Assembly (NCBI RefSeq): GCF_036345155.1
Contig: NZ_CP107772.1
Coordinates: forward strand, 992,001-1,056,000
DNA from: Streptomyces sp. NBC_00582
Lineage (GTDB): Bacteria; Actinomycetota; Actinomycetes; Streptomycetales; Streptomycetaceae
Reading direction: 5' to 3'
DNA: 64,000 nucleotides
Below, piece after piece: positions 16,394 to 23,648 of the stretch. The stretch's first letter is position 1. The number at the start of each line of letters is the position of its first letter. Below the pieces are notes generated by a model that ran no database searches, was not told where the DNA came from, and saw only the letters and a list, made by a program, of their open reading frames with translations. The translations under genes and the position numbers were made by a program.

Positions 16394-16857
16394 CCACCTC
16401 GCCGCGGGCCTCGCACCACCCCGTGGGCGTGCACCGGACGCGGATCGAGTGGATCGACACCGACGCCGCGGGCATCTACCACAACAGCACGGCCGTACGG
16501 CTCGTGGAAGCCGCGGAGGCCTCGCTCATGCACGGGCTCGGCCTCCACGGCTACTTCCCGGCCGCGCCCCGGGTGCGCTACGAGGTGGACTTCGAGTCGC
16601 CGCTGTTCTTCGGCCAGGACGTGTGCGCGGTCGTGGAGCCGGTGCGGATCGGCACCAGCTCCATGACCTTCGCCTTCGAGGTGTGGAACGAGGAGTTCCA
16701 GGGCCGCCCCCGCGCGCGAGCCGCGTTCGGCCGCTGTGTCACCGTCCACATCGGCCGCGACCACCGCGGCGGTGCCGTGAGCACGCCGTGGCCGCGGGAG
16801 TGGGTCGCCGCACTGAGCAGGCCGGGCCGGTCGTGCGAGGCCCGTCCGGCATACTGA
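16390..16857 (+). CDS. 4-hydroxybenzoyl-CoA-type hot-dog thioesterase
   Basis: 155 aa, GTG start overlapping the monooxygenase stop (GTGA). The motif DTDAAGIYHNSTAVRLVEAA is the catalytic helix of the 4HBT family, with the Asp at the usual position. Strands VRYEVDFESPLFFGQDV and the following RIG-x-SSM region complete a single hot-dog fold. It likely hydrolyses the hydroxylated aryl-CoA formed by the upstream enzyme. It is a second thioesterase in the same operon besides the TesB type, suggesting different chain or ring specificity. Confidence 0.85.
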   Translation: MTTSPRASHHPVGVHRTRIEWIDTDAAGIYHNSTAVRLVEAAEASLMHGLGLHGYFPAAPRVRYEVDFESPLFFGQDVCAVVEPVRIGTSSMTFAFEVWNEEFQGRPRARAAFGRCVTVHIGRDHRGGAVSTPWPREWVAALSRPGRSCEARPAY

Positions 16858-16862
16858 CTGCG

Positions 16863-17774
16863 ATGACCGTAACCAAGGGAGACCGCCCCGCAGCAGCCAC
16901 GCGTCGTTCGCGGACCGTGCTCGTGAGTTTCCTCGGCGCGATCGTCCGCAAGATGGGCAACTGGATGCCCATCGCCGGCGCCGTCGAGCTGCTGAGCGAG
17001 GCGGGGCTGGACGCGCCCAGCGTCCGGACGGCCGTCTTCCGGCTCAAGAAGCGCGGATGGCTGGTGTCGGAGAGCCGCTCGGGAATGCGCGGCTACGCGC
17101 TGACGCCCGCCGCGCTGGAGGCCCTCGCCACCGGTGACGAGGTCATCTGGCACGCGCGGCAGCCGGCCGATCTCGGCGACGGCTGGTGCTTCGTGAACTT
17201 CTCCGTGCCCGAGTCCGCCCGCGCCCTGCGCCACCAGCTCACCGCGCATCTGACCTCCCTCGGCTTCGGCAACATCGGATCGGCGGTCTGGATCGCCCCC
17301 GCGCGGATGCTCCCGGCGGCGCAACGCGCCATCGCCGAGCTGGAACTCACCGAACAGTGCGCGGTCTTCGTCGGTGACTACGTCGCCGGGCAGCCCCTGC
17401 CGAGCATGGTCCGAGGCGGCTGGGACCTCGACGGGATCGACCAGCGGTACCGGGAGTTCATCGGCGAGTACGAGGGGGAGGCGGACCGCCTCGCCGAGGC
17501 CGGCGTCATAGCGGGGACGCACGCCTTCGTCACGTATCTCTCCGTGATCGACCACTGGCGGAAGCTGCCGTTCCGCGACCCCGGACTGCCGCGCGAGGTA
17601 CTGGCCGAGGACTGGAGCGGCCCCGCCGCCGTCCGGCTCTTCGAACGGATGGTCACGACCCTGGAGGGCCGGGCACTCGCCCATGCCGCCTCCTACTGGT
17701 CCGCACAGCCGAGGACGGCGGACAGGACCGACGGCAGGGCGGACGGCGCCGAACCGCTCCAGCGGACCTCCTGA
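16863..17774 (+). CDS. PaaX-like transcriptional regulator
   Basis: 303 aa, ATG only five bases after the thioesterase stop. An N-terminal winged helix (VELLSEAGLDAPSVRTAVFR, then KKRGWLVSESR and GMRGYALT) is followed by the PaaX middle domain and the C-terminal helical domain (RYREFIGEYE and WRKLPFRDPGLPREVL). PaaX proteins repress aromatic-CoA pathways and are released by the aryl-CoA intermediate. Being last in the operon, it probably senses the CoA ester made here and binds the inverted repeat upstream of the first gene. Confidence 0.87.
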   Translation: MTVTKGDRPAAATRRSRTVLVSFLGAIVRKMGNWMPIAGAVELLSEAGLDAPSVRTAVFRLKKRGWLVSESRSGMRGYALTPAALEALATGDEVIWHARQPADLGDGWCFVNFSVPESARALRHQLTAHLTSLGFGNIGSAVWIAPARMLPAAQRAIAELELTEQCAVFVGDYVAGQPLPSMVRGGWDLDGIDQRYREFIGEYEGEADRLAEAGVIAGTHAFVTYLSVIDHWRKLPFRDPGLPREVLAEDWSGPAAVRLFERMVTTLEGRALAHAASYWSAQPRTADRTDGRADGAEPLQRTS

Positions 17775-17805
17775 TCGTCCGTCCGCTGACTGCGCGGGGC
17801 CGGCC

Positions 17806-18105
17806 CCTGCCACTGGTTCCTGCTCGGTGACGGCAAGTACGGGCTGACGCAGCTCCGCCATCTGGACCGTCCGCCGGTCGCGGGGGCGGTACTGATCGCG
17901 GCACCGCTGCCGATCGTCAACGGCTCCGGCTCCCCCTGCCGTGTTCTCGCGGCCGTTCCCCCGGTTCCAGTGCCGCACCGTGCGGTGTCTCGACGCCGGC
18001 GGCCACATCATCGTGATCGGCGCCGCCGAACGGTACGACGCCCCGGGTGACGAACCGCTCGCCTCCCATTCGGGCAGCCACCGTCCACATCGCGCGCCGG
18101 CCTAG
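17806..18105 (+). pseudogene. remnant resembling a flavin reductase domain protein
   Basis: Two frames carry protein-like sequence. The first reads PLPIVNGSGSP. After a shift near 17940 a second frame reads RFQCRTVRCLDAGGHIIVIG, then a short AERYDAP stretch before the stop at 18103-18105. The second piece matches the end of the flavin reductase-like FMN-binding split barrel. No start codon or intact N-terminus is present. A decayed gene between the PaaX regulator and the alpha/beta hydrolase. Confidence 0.4.
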
Positions 18106-18938
18106 GCGCGCAAGGACGTGCGAAGGAGTTCGCCGAACTCGGCGGGGTGCGTGGTCAGGCCGGTGTGCCCGCCCCGAAAGTGCTGGAGTTCCGTGCCGAG
18201 ACGCTCGGCCAGGAAAGCGGCGGGCCGGTAAGGCAGTTCGCCCCGCGAGTCCTGGCCGCAGGCGAGCACGAGCCGGTCCGACAGCGCCTCCAGGCGGCGG
18301 ATGTCCGGGACGTAGGACATGAAGCCGGGCACGATGCGTCCGATGAAGTACGGCAGGTCGGCCATCGTCTGCCGGGCCCGTGCCGCCGCTTGCGGCGGAA
18401 GCTCGATCTCGGCCTTCGGTTCGGCGGTGTCTCCGTCCTTCTTCAGCCCTGCGGCGAATACGGCCATCGCCGGCATGAGCCCCTGCGTGCGGAACGTCGC
18501 CTGCACACGCGCGATGAGCTCCCGGTGTTCGGCGGCGTCCGGCAGGACCTCCACCACCGGCGGCTCGTGCGCCACGACGCGTTCGAGGTGTTGGGGACGG
18601 GTGGTGAGCAGATGCAGGGCCACGATCGCACCCGAGCTGGCGCCGAACACGCGGGCCGGCTTGTCGGGCGACAGCAGGTGCAGGAGCCGGAAGGCGTCAT
18701 CGGCGTGCTCGGCCACTCGCTGCTCGGCGTCGGGGTCGTCCAGCGCGCTGCGGGACATGCCGCGCGGGTCGTAGGTGGCGACGGTGTACTCGGCGGCCAG
18801 GCCGTCGACGACGCCGTCGAAGGACGCCGCGCCACCCGTCCCTCCTGGGATCAGCAGCAGGAGCGGGCCCTGGCCGCGCGCTTCGTAGTGCAGGGTGGCG
18901 CCGTTCACCCGCAGGCTGCCGGTGGTGGGGGTGGTCAT
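18102..18938 (-). CDS. alpha/beta hydrolase
   Basis: 278 aa. It has the oxyanion loop LIPGGTGG (29-36), the nucleophile elbow FGASSGA with Ser101, the acid in LACGQDSRGE and the C-terminal catalytic His in FRGGHTGL. There is no signal peptide, so it is cytoplasmic. Length and motifs fit general esterase/epoxide-hydrolase-like members, and the substrate is unknown. Upstream lies a pair of strong palindromes, so the gene is probably under a dedicated repressor, although no regulator gene adjoins it. Confidence 0.88.
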   Translation of the reverse strand: MTTPTTGSLRVNGATLHYEARGQGPLLLLIPGGTGGAASFDGVVDGLAAEYTVATYDPRGMSRSALDDPDAEQRVAEHADDAFRLLHLLSPDKPARVFGASSGAIVALHLLTTRPQHLERVVAHEPPVVEVLPDAAEHRELIARVQATFRTQGLMPAMAVFAAGLKKDGDTAEPKAEIELPPQAAARARQTMADLPYFIGRIVPGFMSYVPDIRRLEALSDRLVLACGQDSRGELPYRPAAFLAERLGTELQHFRGGHTGLTTHPAEFGELLRTSLRA

Positions 18939-18973
18939 GAGGCGTCTCCTTCTCGGGACGGGGCCGGTGCGCC

Positions 18974-19010
18974 ACCTAGGACCCCTAGGTATAACCTAGT
19001 ACCACTAGGT
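18974..19010. promoter_or_regulatory. two tandem 17-bp palindromes upstream of the alpha/beta hydrolase
   Basis: ACCTAGG-ACC-CCTAGGT (18974-18990) and ACCTAGT-ACC-ACTAGGT (18994-19010) are each perfect inverted repeats with the same three-base spacer, and their starts are 20 bases apart, about two helical turns. They lie 36-72 bases upstream of the hydrolase ATG, over the expected promoter. This is a textbook pair of dimer-binding operators (TetR or MarR style). The regulator is not identified in the window. Confidence 0.6.
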
Positions 19011-19038
19011 TTCCCAAACACCCAAGTGCGCGGGCGAG

Positions 19039-19607
19039 TTGCCGACAGAGGACGCAGATGACCCGCAAGCCCGTGGAGTCACCACGAGAGAGCGCGGGGA
19101 GAACCAGATCGCCCCGCGTCACATCCCGGTGATCTTCTTCTCCACCGACGTGGACGGATCCACCGACCTCAAGCTCGGCAGGCACCGCGGCCGCATCAAC
19201 AAACTCCACGAAAACCTGGGGCGCATGGGGCGCACGAATTACCACTGGGCGATGGACGAGGTCATCGACCACTACGTGGACTCCCCAAGCGACTCCCCCG
19301 CCCTGGTGATTTTCCAGACGGACGGAGGTCCCACCAGCAAGGCGGCCGCGGAGCGCTACCTCTGCAAGGCCGCCCGTCTGCCCCTGTTCTGGCAGTTCAT
19401 CGGCTTCGGGGACCCCTCCGACAACGAATTCGCCTTTCTGCGCAGACTCGACACACTCGCCGTCCCGCACGCCGCGTCGTCGACAACGCCGGCTTCTTCC
19501 ATGCCGGACGCACCCCCCAGACCGTCGCCGACGACCTCCTCTTCGACCGAATGCTCCAGGAGTTCCCCACATGGCTCGACGCCGCCCGCACCGCGCACGT
19601 CGTATGA
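19039..19607 (+). pseudogene. truncated, frameshifted VWA-domain protein (tellurite-resistance type)
   Basis: The first frame carries PVIFFSTDVDGSTDLKLG, GRTNYHWAMDEVIDHY and LVIFQTDGGPTSKAAAERYL, the second half of a TerF/TerY-like von Willebrand A domain. Near 19460 the frame shifts, and the natural ending NAGFFHAGRTPQTVADDLLF to TWLDAARTAHVV follows and stops at 19605. The N-terminal part with the metal-binding DxSxS motif is missing. The gene is therefore both 5'-truncated and frameshifted. No other ter genes are nearby. Confidence 0.6.
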
Positions 19608-19665
19608 CGGGGCGGGCGGGGGAACCGGGAGTGCCTCGCCTGGCGGGCGCCGACCGGTGGGTGGG

Positions 19666-20811
19666 TCAGGAGCGGTAGTGGCCGAGGGTCCGCAGGCCGG
19701 GCAGTGCCTTGTCGTCGAAGTCGAACAGGGCGAGGTTCTCCCAGGCGTTGCCCGACGTCGGGTCTTCCGGGTTCCAGCCGCTGCCGGAGCGGTAGGTCCA
19801 CACGCCCTCCCAGTAGCAGTAGCCGAGGCCCTTGCCGTCGGGGACGGCGGCCGCCAGGTCGGCCACCGTGCGCAGCCATGCGGCCTGCCCCTCGGGGGTG
19901 GCGGGGTAGCCCTCGGTGAGCTGCGAGGGGCTGTTCATGATGTCGTTGGTCTCGTCCTCGCTGCTCAGCGAGAACGGGTACGCGGTCTCGGCGATCACGC
20001 ACGGCTTGCCGTAACGGGCCGTGATGTCGGCCATGTTGGCGGCCGCCTGGTCCGGGGAGCCGTGCCAGAAGGGGTAGTAGGACAGGCCGATGACGTCGAA
20101 GTCGACGCCGTAGGACACGGCGTTGTCGAACCACCAGCGGTACAGGCCGTTGTCGCCGCCGTTGGCCAGGTGGAGGATGGTGCGGACGCGCGGGGTGGTG
20201 TCGTGTGCGGCGCGCAGGCCGGCCTTGAGGAAGGCGGCCAGGTTGTCCCAGTGGTCCCAGTTGCCGGTCGGCCAGAGCATGCCGCCGTTGAGTTCGTTGC
20301 CGATCTGCACCAGGTCGGCGGGCGTGCCCTGACGCCTGAGGGCGCCGAGGACGTCGGCTGTGTGGTCGTAGACGGCCCTGGTCAGGCCCGCCACGTCCAG
20401 GTCGGCCCAGGCAGCCGGCTTGGTCTGGTGCGCCGGGTCGGCCCAGCTGTCCGAGTAGTGGAAGTCGATCCAGATGCCGATGCCCGCCCGCTTCAGGCGG
20501 CCGGCCAGCGACAGAATGTGCTTCTTGTCGTTGTAGCCGTCGGCCGGGTTCACCCAGACCTTCAGCCGGGCGTGGGTGATGCCCGCCTCGGCGAGGATGC
20601 GGACCGGGTCGCCGAGCCGGCCGTCGGCCCGGCGGTAGACGGCGCCGTGGTCCTCGTTCTTCGGGAGCGAGGAGATGTCCATGGCGCGGATCGGGAGGCA
20701 GTGGCGCGCGGCGCTGCCCGTCGCGGTGCTCGCCATGGCCGGTACGGCGCCCAGGGTCGGCACCGCCAGCGCGGCGGCGCCGGCTGCGGTGAGGAGGCTG
20801 CGTCTGCGCAT
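19666..20811 (-). CDS. GH53 arabinogalactan endo-beta-1,4-galactanase, secreted
   Basis: 381 aa, ATG at 20811 after GAAAGGA. The N-terminus has twin arginines (MRRRSLLTAAG) and an Ala-rich stretch ending in AMA around residue 27, a Tat-type signal. GH53 markers are AMDISSLP, ARLKVWVNPADGYND, the acid/base Glu173 in QIGNELNGG and the nucleophile Glu275 in VIAETAYPF. It cleaves beta-1,4-galactan side chains of pectin outside the cell. No linked transporter or beta-galactosidase survives, although LacI-type operators lie further upstream. The stop is followed closely by the converging VWA remnant. Confidence 0.92.
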   Translation of the reverse strand: MRRRSLLTAAGAAALAVPTLGAVPAMASTATGSAARHCLPIRAMDISSLPKNEDHGAVYRRADGRLGDPVRILAEAGITHARLKVWVNPADGYNDKKHILSLAGRLKRAGIGIWIDFHYSDSWADPAHQTKPAAWADLDVAGLTRAVYDHTADVLGALRRQGTPADLVQIGNELNGGMLWPTGNWDHWDNLAAFLKAGLRAAHDTTPRVRTILHLANGGDNGLYRWWFDNAVSYGVDFDVIGLSYYPFWHGSPDQAAANMADITARYGKPCVIAETAYPFSLSSEDETNDIMNSPSQLTEGYPATPEGQAAWLRTVADLAAAVPDGKGLGYCYWEGVWTYRSGSGWNPEDPTSGNAWENLALFDFDDKALPGLRTLGHYRS

Positions 20812-21245
20812 GGTCAAGGGTCCTTTCACAGGGGGCGACTCGGGGATGACACGGAAGCGTTCCGGGCACGTCGGCGGCAGCGTCATGCACGGCGAAGCGG
20901 CGGTGACCCGAACGTCTTCCTCTACGACGGCTTCGACGTCGTGGGCCGTGTGGCGGGTGAGTCCGGCGCGGGCGGGGCATAGGTGCCCAGCGCCCGAGCC
21001 GGGTCCACGCCGCTCAGACGGGTGGGCCTGCCACAGGCCGACGGCGGGGCACGGGCCGTAATCCTCGGTGAGCTTGTCGGTGAGCTGCACGGCCGGTTCC
21101 CGTCTCCCGCGTCGGCCTGCTGCGCCGAACCTCATACCGCCACTGCTCGACGTCGCCGCGGGCACCGGCGGCGAGCGGCAGACGGTCGAACAGAGGGGAG
21201 GACATGTCTCGCTCCGGGAGGATCGGCGGAACGGCGTCGGCCCCT

Positions 21246-21265
21246 TTCCGTGAACGTGCACAGAA
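21246..21265. promoter_or_regulatory. LacI-family-type operator, first copy
   Basis: TTCCGTGAACGTGCACAGAA is a near-perfect palindrome: seven-base arms with one mismatch around a central CG. It resembles the actinomycete LacI consensus TGTGAGCGCTCACA. It lies about 40 bases upstream of the eroded ORF starting at 21205. Confidence 0.4.
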
Positions 21266-21344
21266 TAGGTTGCGGCTGACGCCCGTGAGCTACACGTAGG
21301 TAACCCGAGCCGCGATCAGTTGACAAGGGGAGCATGCGATTTTC

Positions 21345-21364
21345 TTCTGTGCACGCTCACAGAA
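21345..21364. promoter_or_regulatory. LacI-family-type operator, second copy
   Basis: TTCTGTGCACGCTCACAGAA has perfect seven-base arms (TTCTGTG/CACAGAA) and matches 12 of 14 positions of TGTGAGCGCTCACA. It shares its outer sequence with the copy 99 bases away. Two sites at this distance could support looping by a tetrameric LacI-type repressor. Confidence 0.45.
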
Positions 21365-21414
21365 ATGCGAGTGCCAGGCACCTCCTTAGGCCCGCGCCCT
21401 CGGCATCTCGATGG

Positions 21415-22425
21415 TTACGCGACCGTGAGCACGATCTTGCCCTGGAGGTGTCCTTCGGCGGCGCGTTCGTGCGCCGCTCGGGCATCAGCGAGCGGGAACG
21501 TGCTGTCGATCGCGACGCGGACCGTACCCGCGTCGAGCAGGCGCCCCACTTCGGCGAGCTGCGCGCCGCTGGAGCGGACCTGGGTGCCGGAGACGGTGAC
21601 GCCCAGCCTCGCGGTCTCCTCGTCGTCGTACGCACCGAAGAACACGGGGAACAGGACACCGCCGCGCTTCAGTGTGCGCAGGAAGCGGCTGCTCTCGCGG
21701 CCACCGACGGTGTCGAGCACGAGGTCGACGTCGTGGACGCGTTCTTCGGGACGGCTCTTGGTGTAGTCGATGAACTCGTCGGCGCCCAGCTCGCGCAGGA
21801 ACGATTCGTGCGCACCCGATGCCACCGCGATCACATGGGCGCCCCTCCACTTCGCCAACTGGAGTGCGAGGTGCCCCACGCCGCCCGCGGCGCCGTTGAC
21901 GAGCACCGTCGTGCCGGCGTCGAGGGGGACCGGGCGGTGCCGCTCCGCCTGGAAGGGCGAGGGGTGATCGTGTCCGAGCTCGATCAGGAACTGCCACGCC
22001 GTCAGCAGGGCCATGGGCGCGCCGGCGGCGTGCACATGGTCGACGCCGGCCGGCTTGTGTGCGAGGTCCGACGCGGGCGCGGCCACGTATTCGGCATAGG
22101 CCCTGCCGTCGAAGCTGGGGAAGCGAAGGAGACCGAAGACCTGGTCGCCGACGGCGAATCCCTCCACATCCGCGGCGACGGCTTCGACGACGCCCGACAC
22201 ATCCGTCCCGGGGGTCACGGGCAGGTCGAACGTCGGCCTCGTCTCCGGAGGTATGTTGCTCAGCCCGTCACGCAGGTACCAGTCCGGAGGGTTGACGCCG
22301 ACCGCGTGAACGCGGACCAGCACCTCACCCGGGCCCAGCCGCGGAACGGGTATCTCGTCCTGACGCAGAACGTCGGGGCCGCCGTGCTCATGCAACCGGA
22401 TCGCCCTCATCGTGCGTGTCGACAT
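21415..22425 (-). CDS. NADP-dependent quinone-oxidoreductase-like MDR enzyme
   Basis: 336 aa. The N-terminal catalytic domain (MRAIRLHEHGGPDVL, VRVHAVGVNPPDWYLR, TPGTDVSGVVE) and the nucleotide-binding motif NGAAGGVGHLALQLAK are those of the zinc-independent medium-chain dehydrogenase/reductase branch. Such enzymes reduce quinones or alpha,beta-unsaturated carbonyls with NADPH. Transcribed divergently from a TetR gene across three operator copies, it is very likely that regulator's target, giving an inducible detoxification module. Confidence 0.9.
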   Translation of the reverse strand: MSTRTMRAIRLHEHGGPDVLRQDEIPVPRLGPGEVLVRVHAVGVNPPDWYLRDGLSNIPPETRPTFDLPVTPGTDVSGVVEAVAADVEGFAVGDQVFGLLRFPSFDGRAYAEYVAAPASDLAHKPAGVDHVHAAGAPMALLTAWQFLIELGHDHPSPFQAERHRPVPLDAGTTVLVNGAAGGVGHLALQLAKWRGAHVIAVASGAHESFLRELGADEFIDYTKSRPEERVHDVDLVLDTVGGRESSRFLRTLKRGGVLFPVFFGAYDDEETARLGVTVSGTQVRSSGAQLAEVGRLLDAGTVRVAIDSTFPLADARAAHERAAEGHLQGKIVLTVA

Positions 22426-22461
22426 CGTTTTCTCCTGCGTCTACCGAGGAATACGCTGAGC

Positions 22462-22517
22462 GGATCAGCGATCCAGATAATCGGATCACTGAACCAGATA
22501 ATATGGATCACTGATCC
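22462..22517. promoter_or_regulatory. three phased operator copies between MDR and TetR genes
   Basis: GGATCAGCGATCC (22462-22474), GGATCACTGAACC (22483-22495) and GGATCACTGATCC (22505-22517) repeat every 21-22 bases. The third is a perfect palindrome, the first has five-base perfect arms and the second has one mismatch. Each copy is followed by a GATA-like tail. They fill the 110-base gap between the divergent genes, so the TetR product probably controls both. Confidence 0.65.
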
Positions 22518-22535
22518 GGATAGCAAGAGGGACAC

Positions 22536-23129
22536 ATGCGTGCCGACGCCAGAAAGAACCGTGACCACCTGCTCGCCGTCGCGGGCACCGTCATCACCGA
22601 GCAGGGCGCCGAGGCGTCGATGCGCGACATCGCGCGGAGAGCCGACACGGGGCTCGCCACGCTGCTGCGTCACTTCCCGACGCGAGAGGCGCTGTTCGAG
22701 GCCCTGCTCCGGACGAGCTTCGACGAGCTGACGGCGAAGGCGGGCGAGCTCGAGACGTCGAACTCGCCCGACGACGCGCTGGTGTCGTGGCTGCGCGACT
22801 TCGTCGCCGTCGCCCACGACTACCGCGGCGTCGTGGCGTCGATGATGGCGGCCATCGAGGCCCCGGAGTCCGCACTCCACACGTCGTGCGTCAGCATGCG
22901 CGCGGCCGGCACCCGACTGCTCGCCCGCGCCCAGGCCGAGGGAACAGCCCGAACCGACATCGACGGCACCGACCTGTACGCGCTGGCCGGGTCACTCGCG
23001 TGGCTCCACGATCAACCCGCGCTCGCGCCCCGCGCCGATCACCTCTTCGATGTCGTCGTGAGCGCGATGGTGACCGGCCCGGCGAGCGATGATCCGAACA
23101 AGGAGCGACGATCGCGGGCTGAGGGCTGA
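22536..23129 (+). CDS. TetR/AcrR-family regulator
   Basis: 197 aa. The N-terminal helix-turn-helix reads ITEQGAEASMRDIARRADTG and then LATLLRHFPTREALFEALL, the standard TetR DNA-binding domain. The rest is a helical ligand domain ending in a region with conserved GSLAWLHDQ. It faces the MDR oxidoreductase gene and three operator repeats. It probably represses that enzyme and itself, released by a quinone-like or electrophilic ligand, which is inferred from the partner. Confidence 0.9.
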   Translation: MRADARKNRDHLLAVAGTVITEQGAEASMRDIARRADTGLATLLRHFPTREALFEALLRTSFDELTAKAGELETSNSPDDALVSWLRDFVAVAHDYRGVVASMMAAIEAPESALHTSCVSMRAAGTRLLARAQAEGTARTDIDGTDLYALAGSLAWLHDQPALAPRADHLFDVVVSAMVTGPASDDPNKERRSRAEG

Positions 23130-23167
23130 GGCCGGAAGCCCGCAGTTCACGATGACGAGTCTCAAAG

Positions 23168-23236
23168 GAACTCCACATCGTGCCCGGCGCCGGTCACGTC
23201 GACCTGTACGACAAGACCGACCTGATCCCGTGGGGC
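23168..23236 (+). pseudogene. C-terminal scrap of an alpha/beta hydrolase
   Basis: Reads ELHIVPGAGHVDLYDKTDLI then PW. This is the catalytic-His strand and last helix of a family of small alpha/beta hydrolases that normally end a few residues further on. No upstream part survives, because the frame is interrupted directly 5' of it by the TetR stop region. Confidence 0.45.
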
Positions 23237-23246
23237 CTCCCCTGGC

Positions 23247-23400
23247 GACGCGGACGACGTCGAGCGCCACGCCTGCCCGCGCTGCCGGGCCGGCCCCGGC
23301 TCGCCGTGCCGCTCGCGCTCCGGCACGGTCGCCGGCACCCACCACACCGGCCGCTTCACCAAGGTGCCCCGGCTCGCCAAGCGCCTGCGCGTGCCTAGGT
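23247..23400 (+). pseudogene. zinc-finger fragment of an actinomycete recombinase-type protein
   Basis: Reads ERHACPRCRAGPGSPCRSRS, then a short HHTGRFTKVPRLAKRLRVP segment. This Cys-x2-Cys...Cys knuckle with the HTGRF-x-KVP tail precedes the catalytic domain in a group of Streptomyces serine recombinase/resolvase-like proteins. The catalytic domain is absent. It suggests an old mobile-element insertion. The family call is from memory of the motif and is not certain. Confidence 0.35.
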
Positions 23401-23648
23401 ATACCCCGAGGCCATTGCCCAGGCGCACGCCGACTTCGCCAGGGCACCGACGACATCCCCGCCCCGCCGGGTCCGTATCCGAGGCCCGGATGATCCGCTC
23501 ACGCAGGAGGAAGCCGAGCCTCGGCAACGCCACCAGGACCAGGTTCTCCATCCCGCGGAGACCGAGTAGGAGCGAGATCGATCTCACCGATGGCCGTTGC
23601 ACCGATGTTCCCCGAGGCCGTTTCCGACTCGCCGGCCGACCCGACTCG

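Larger units (their letters stand above)
20812..21414. other. 600-base non-coding stretch with eroded coding traces
   Basis: Between the galactanase and the quinone-reductase-like gene. A minus-strand ORF from 21205 begins plausibly (SSPLFDRLPLAAGARGDVEQ) after GAGCGAG, but loses protein-like character within 40 codons. Two operator-like palindromes sit just upstream of it. I read this as the eroded start of a LacI-controlled gene, possibly once part of a galactan-use operon. Confidence 0.35.

Noticed and set aside
19039..20982. A 647-codon plus-strand frame continuing from the VWA remnant through the galactanase
   Set aside because: Only the first 140 codons look like protein. The rest is antisense to the GH53 gene.
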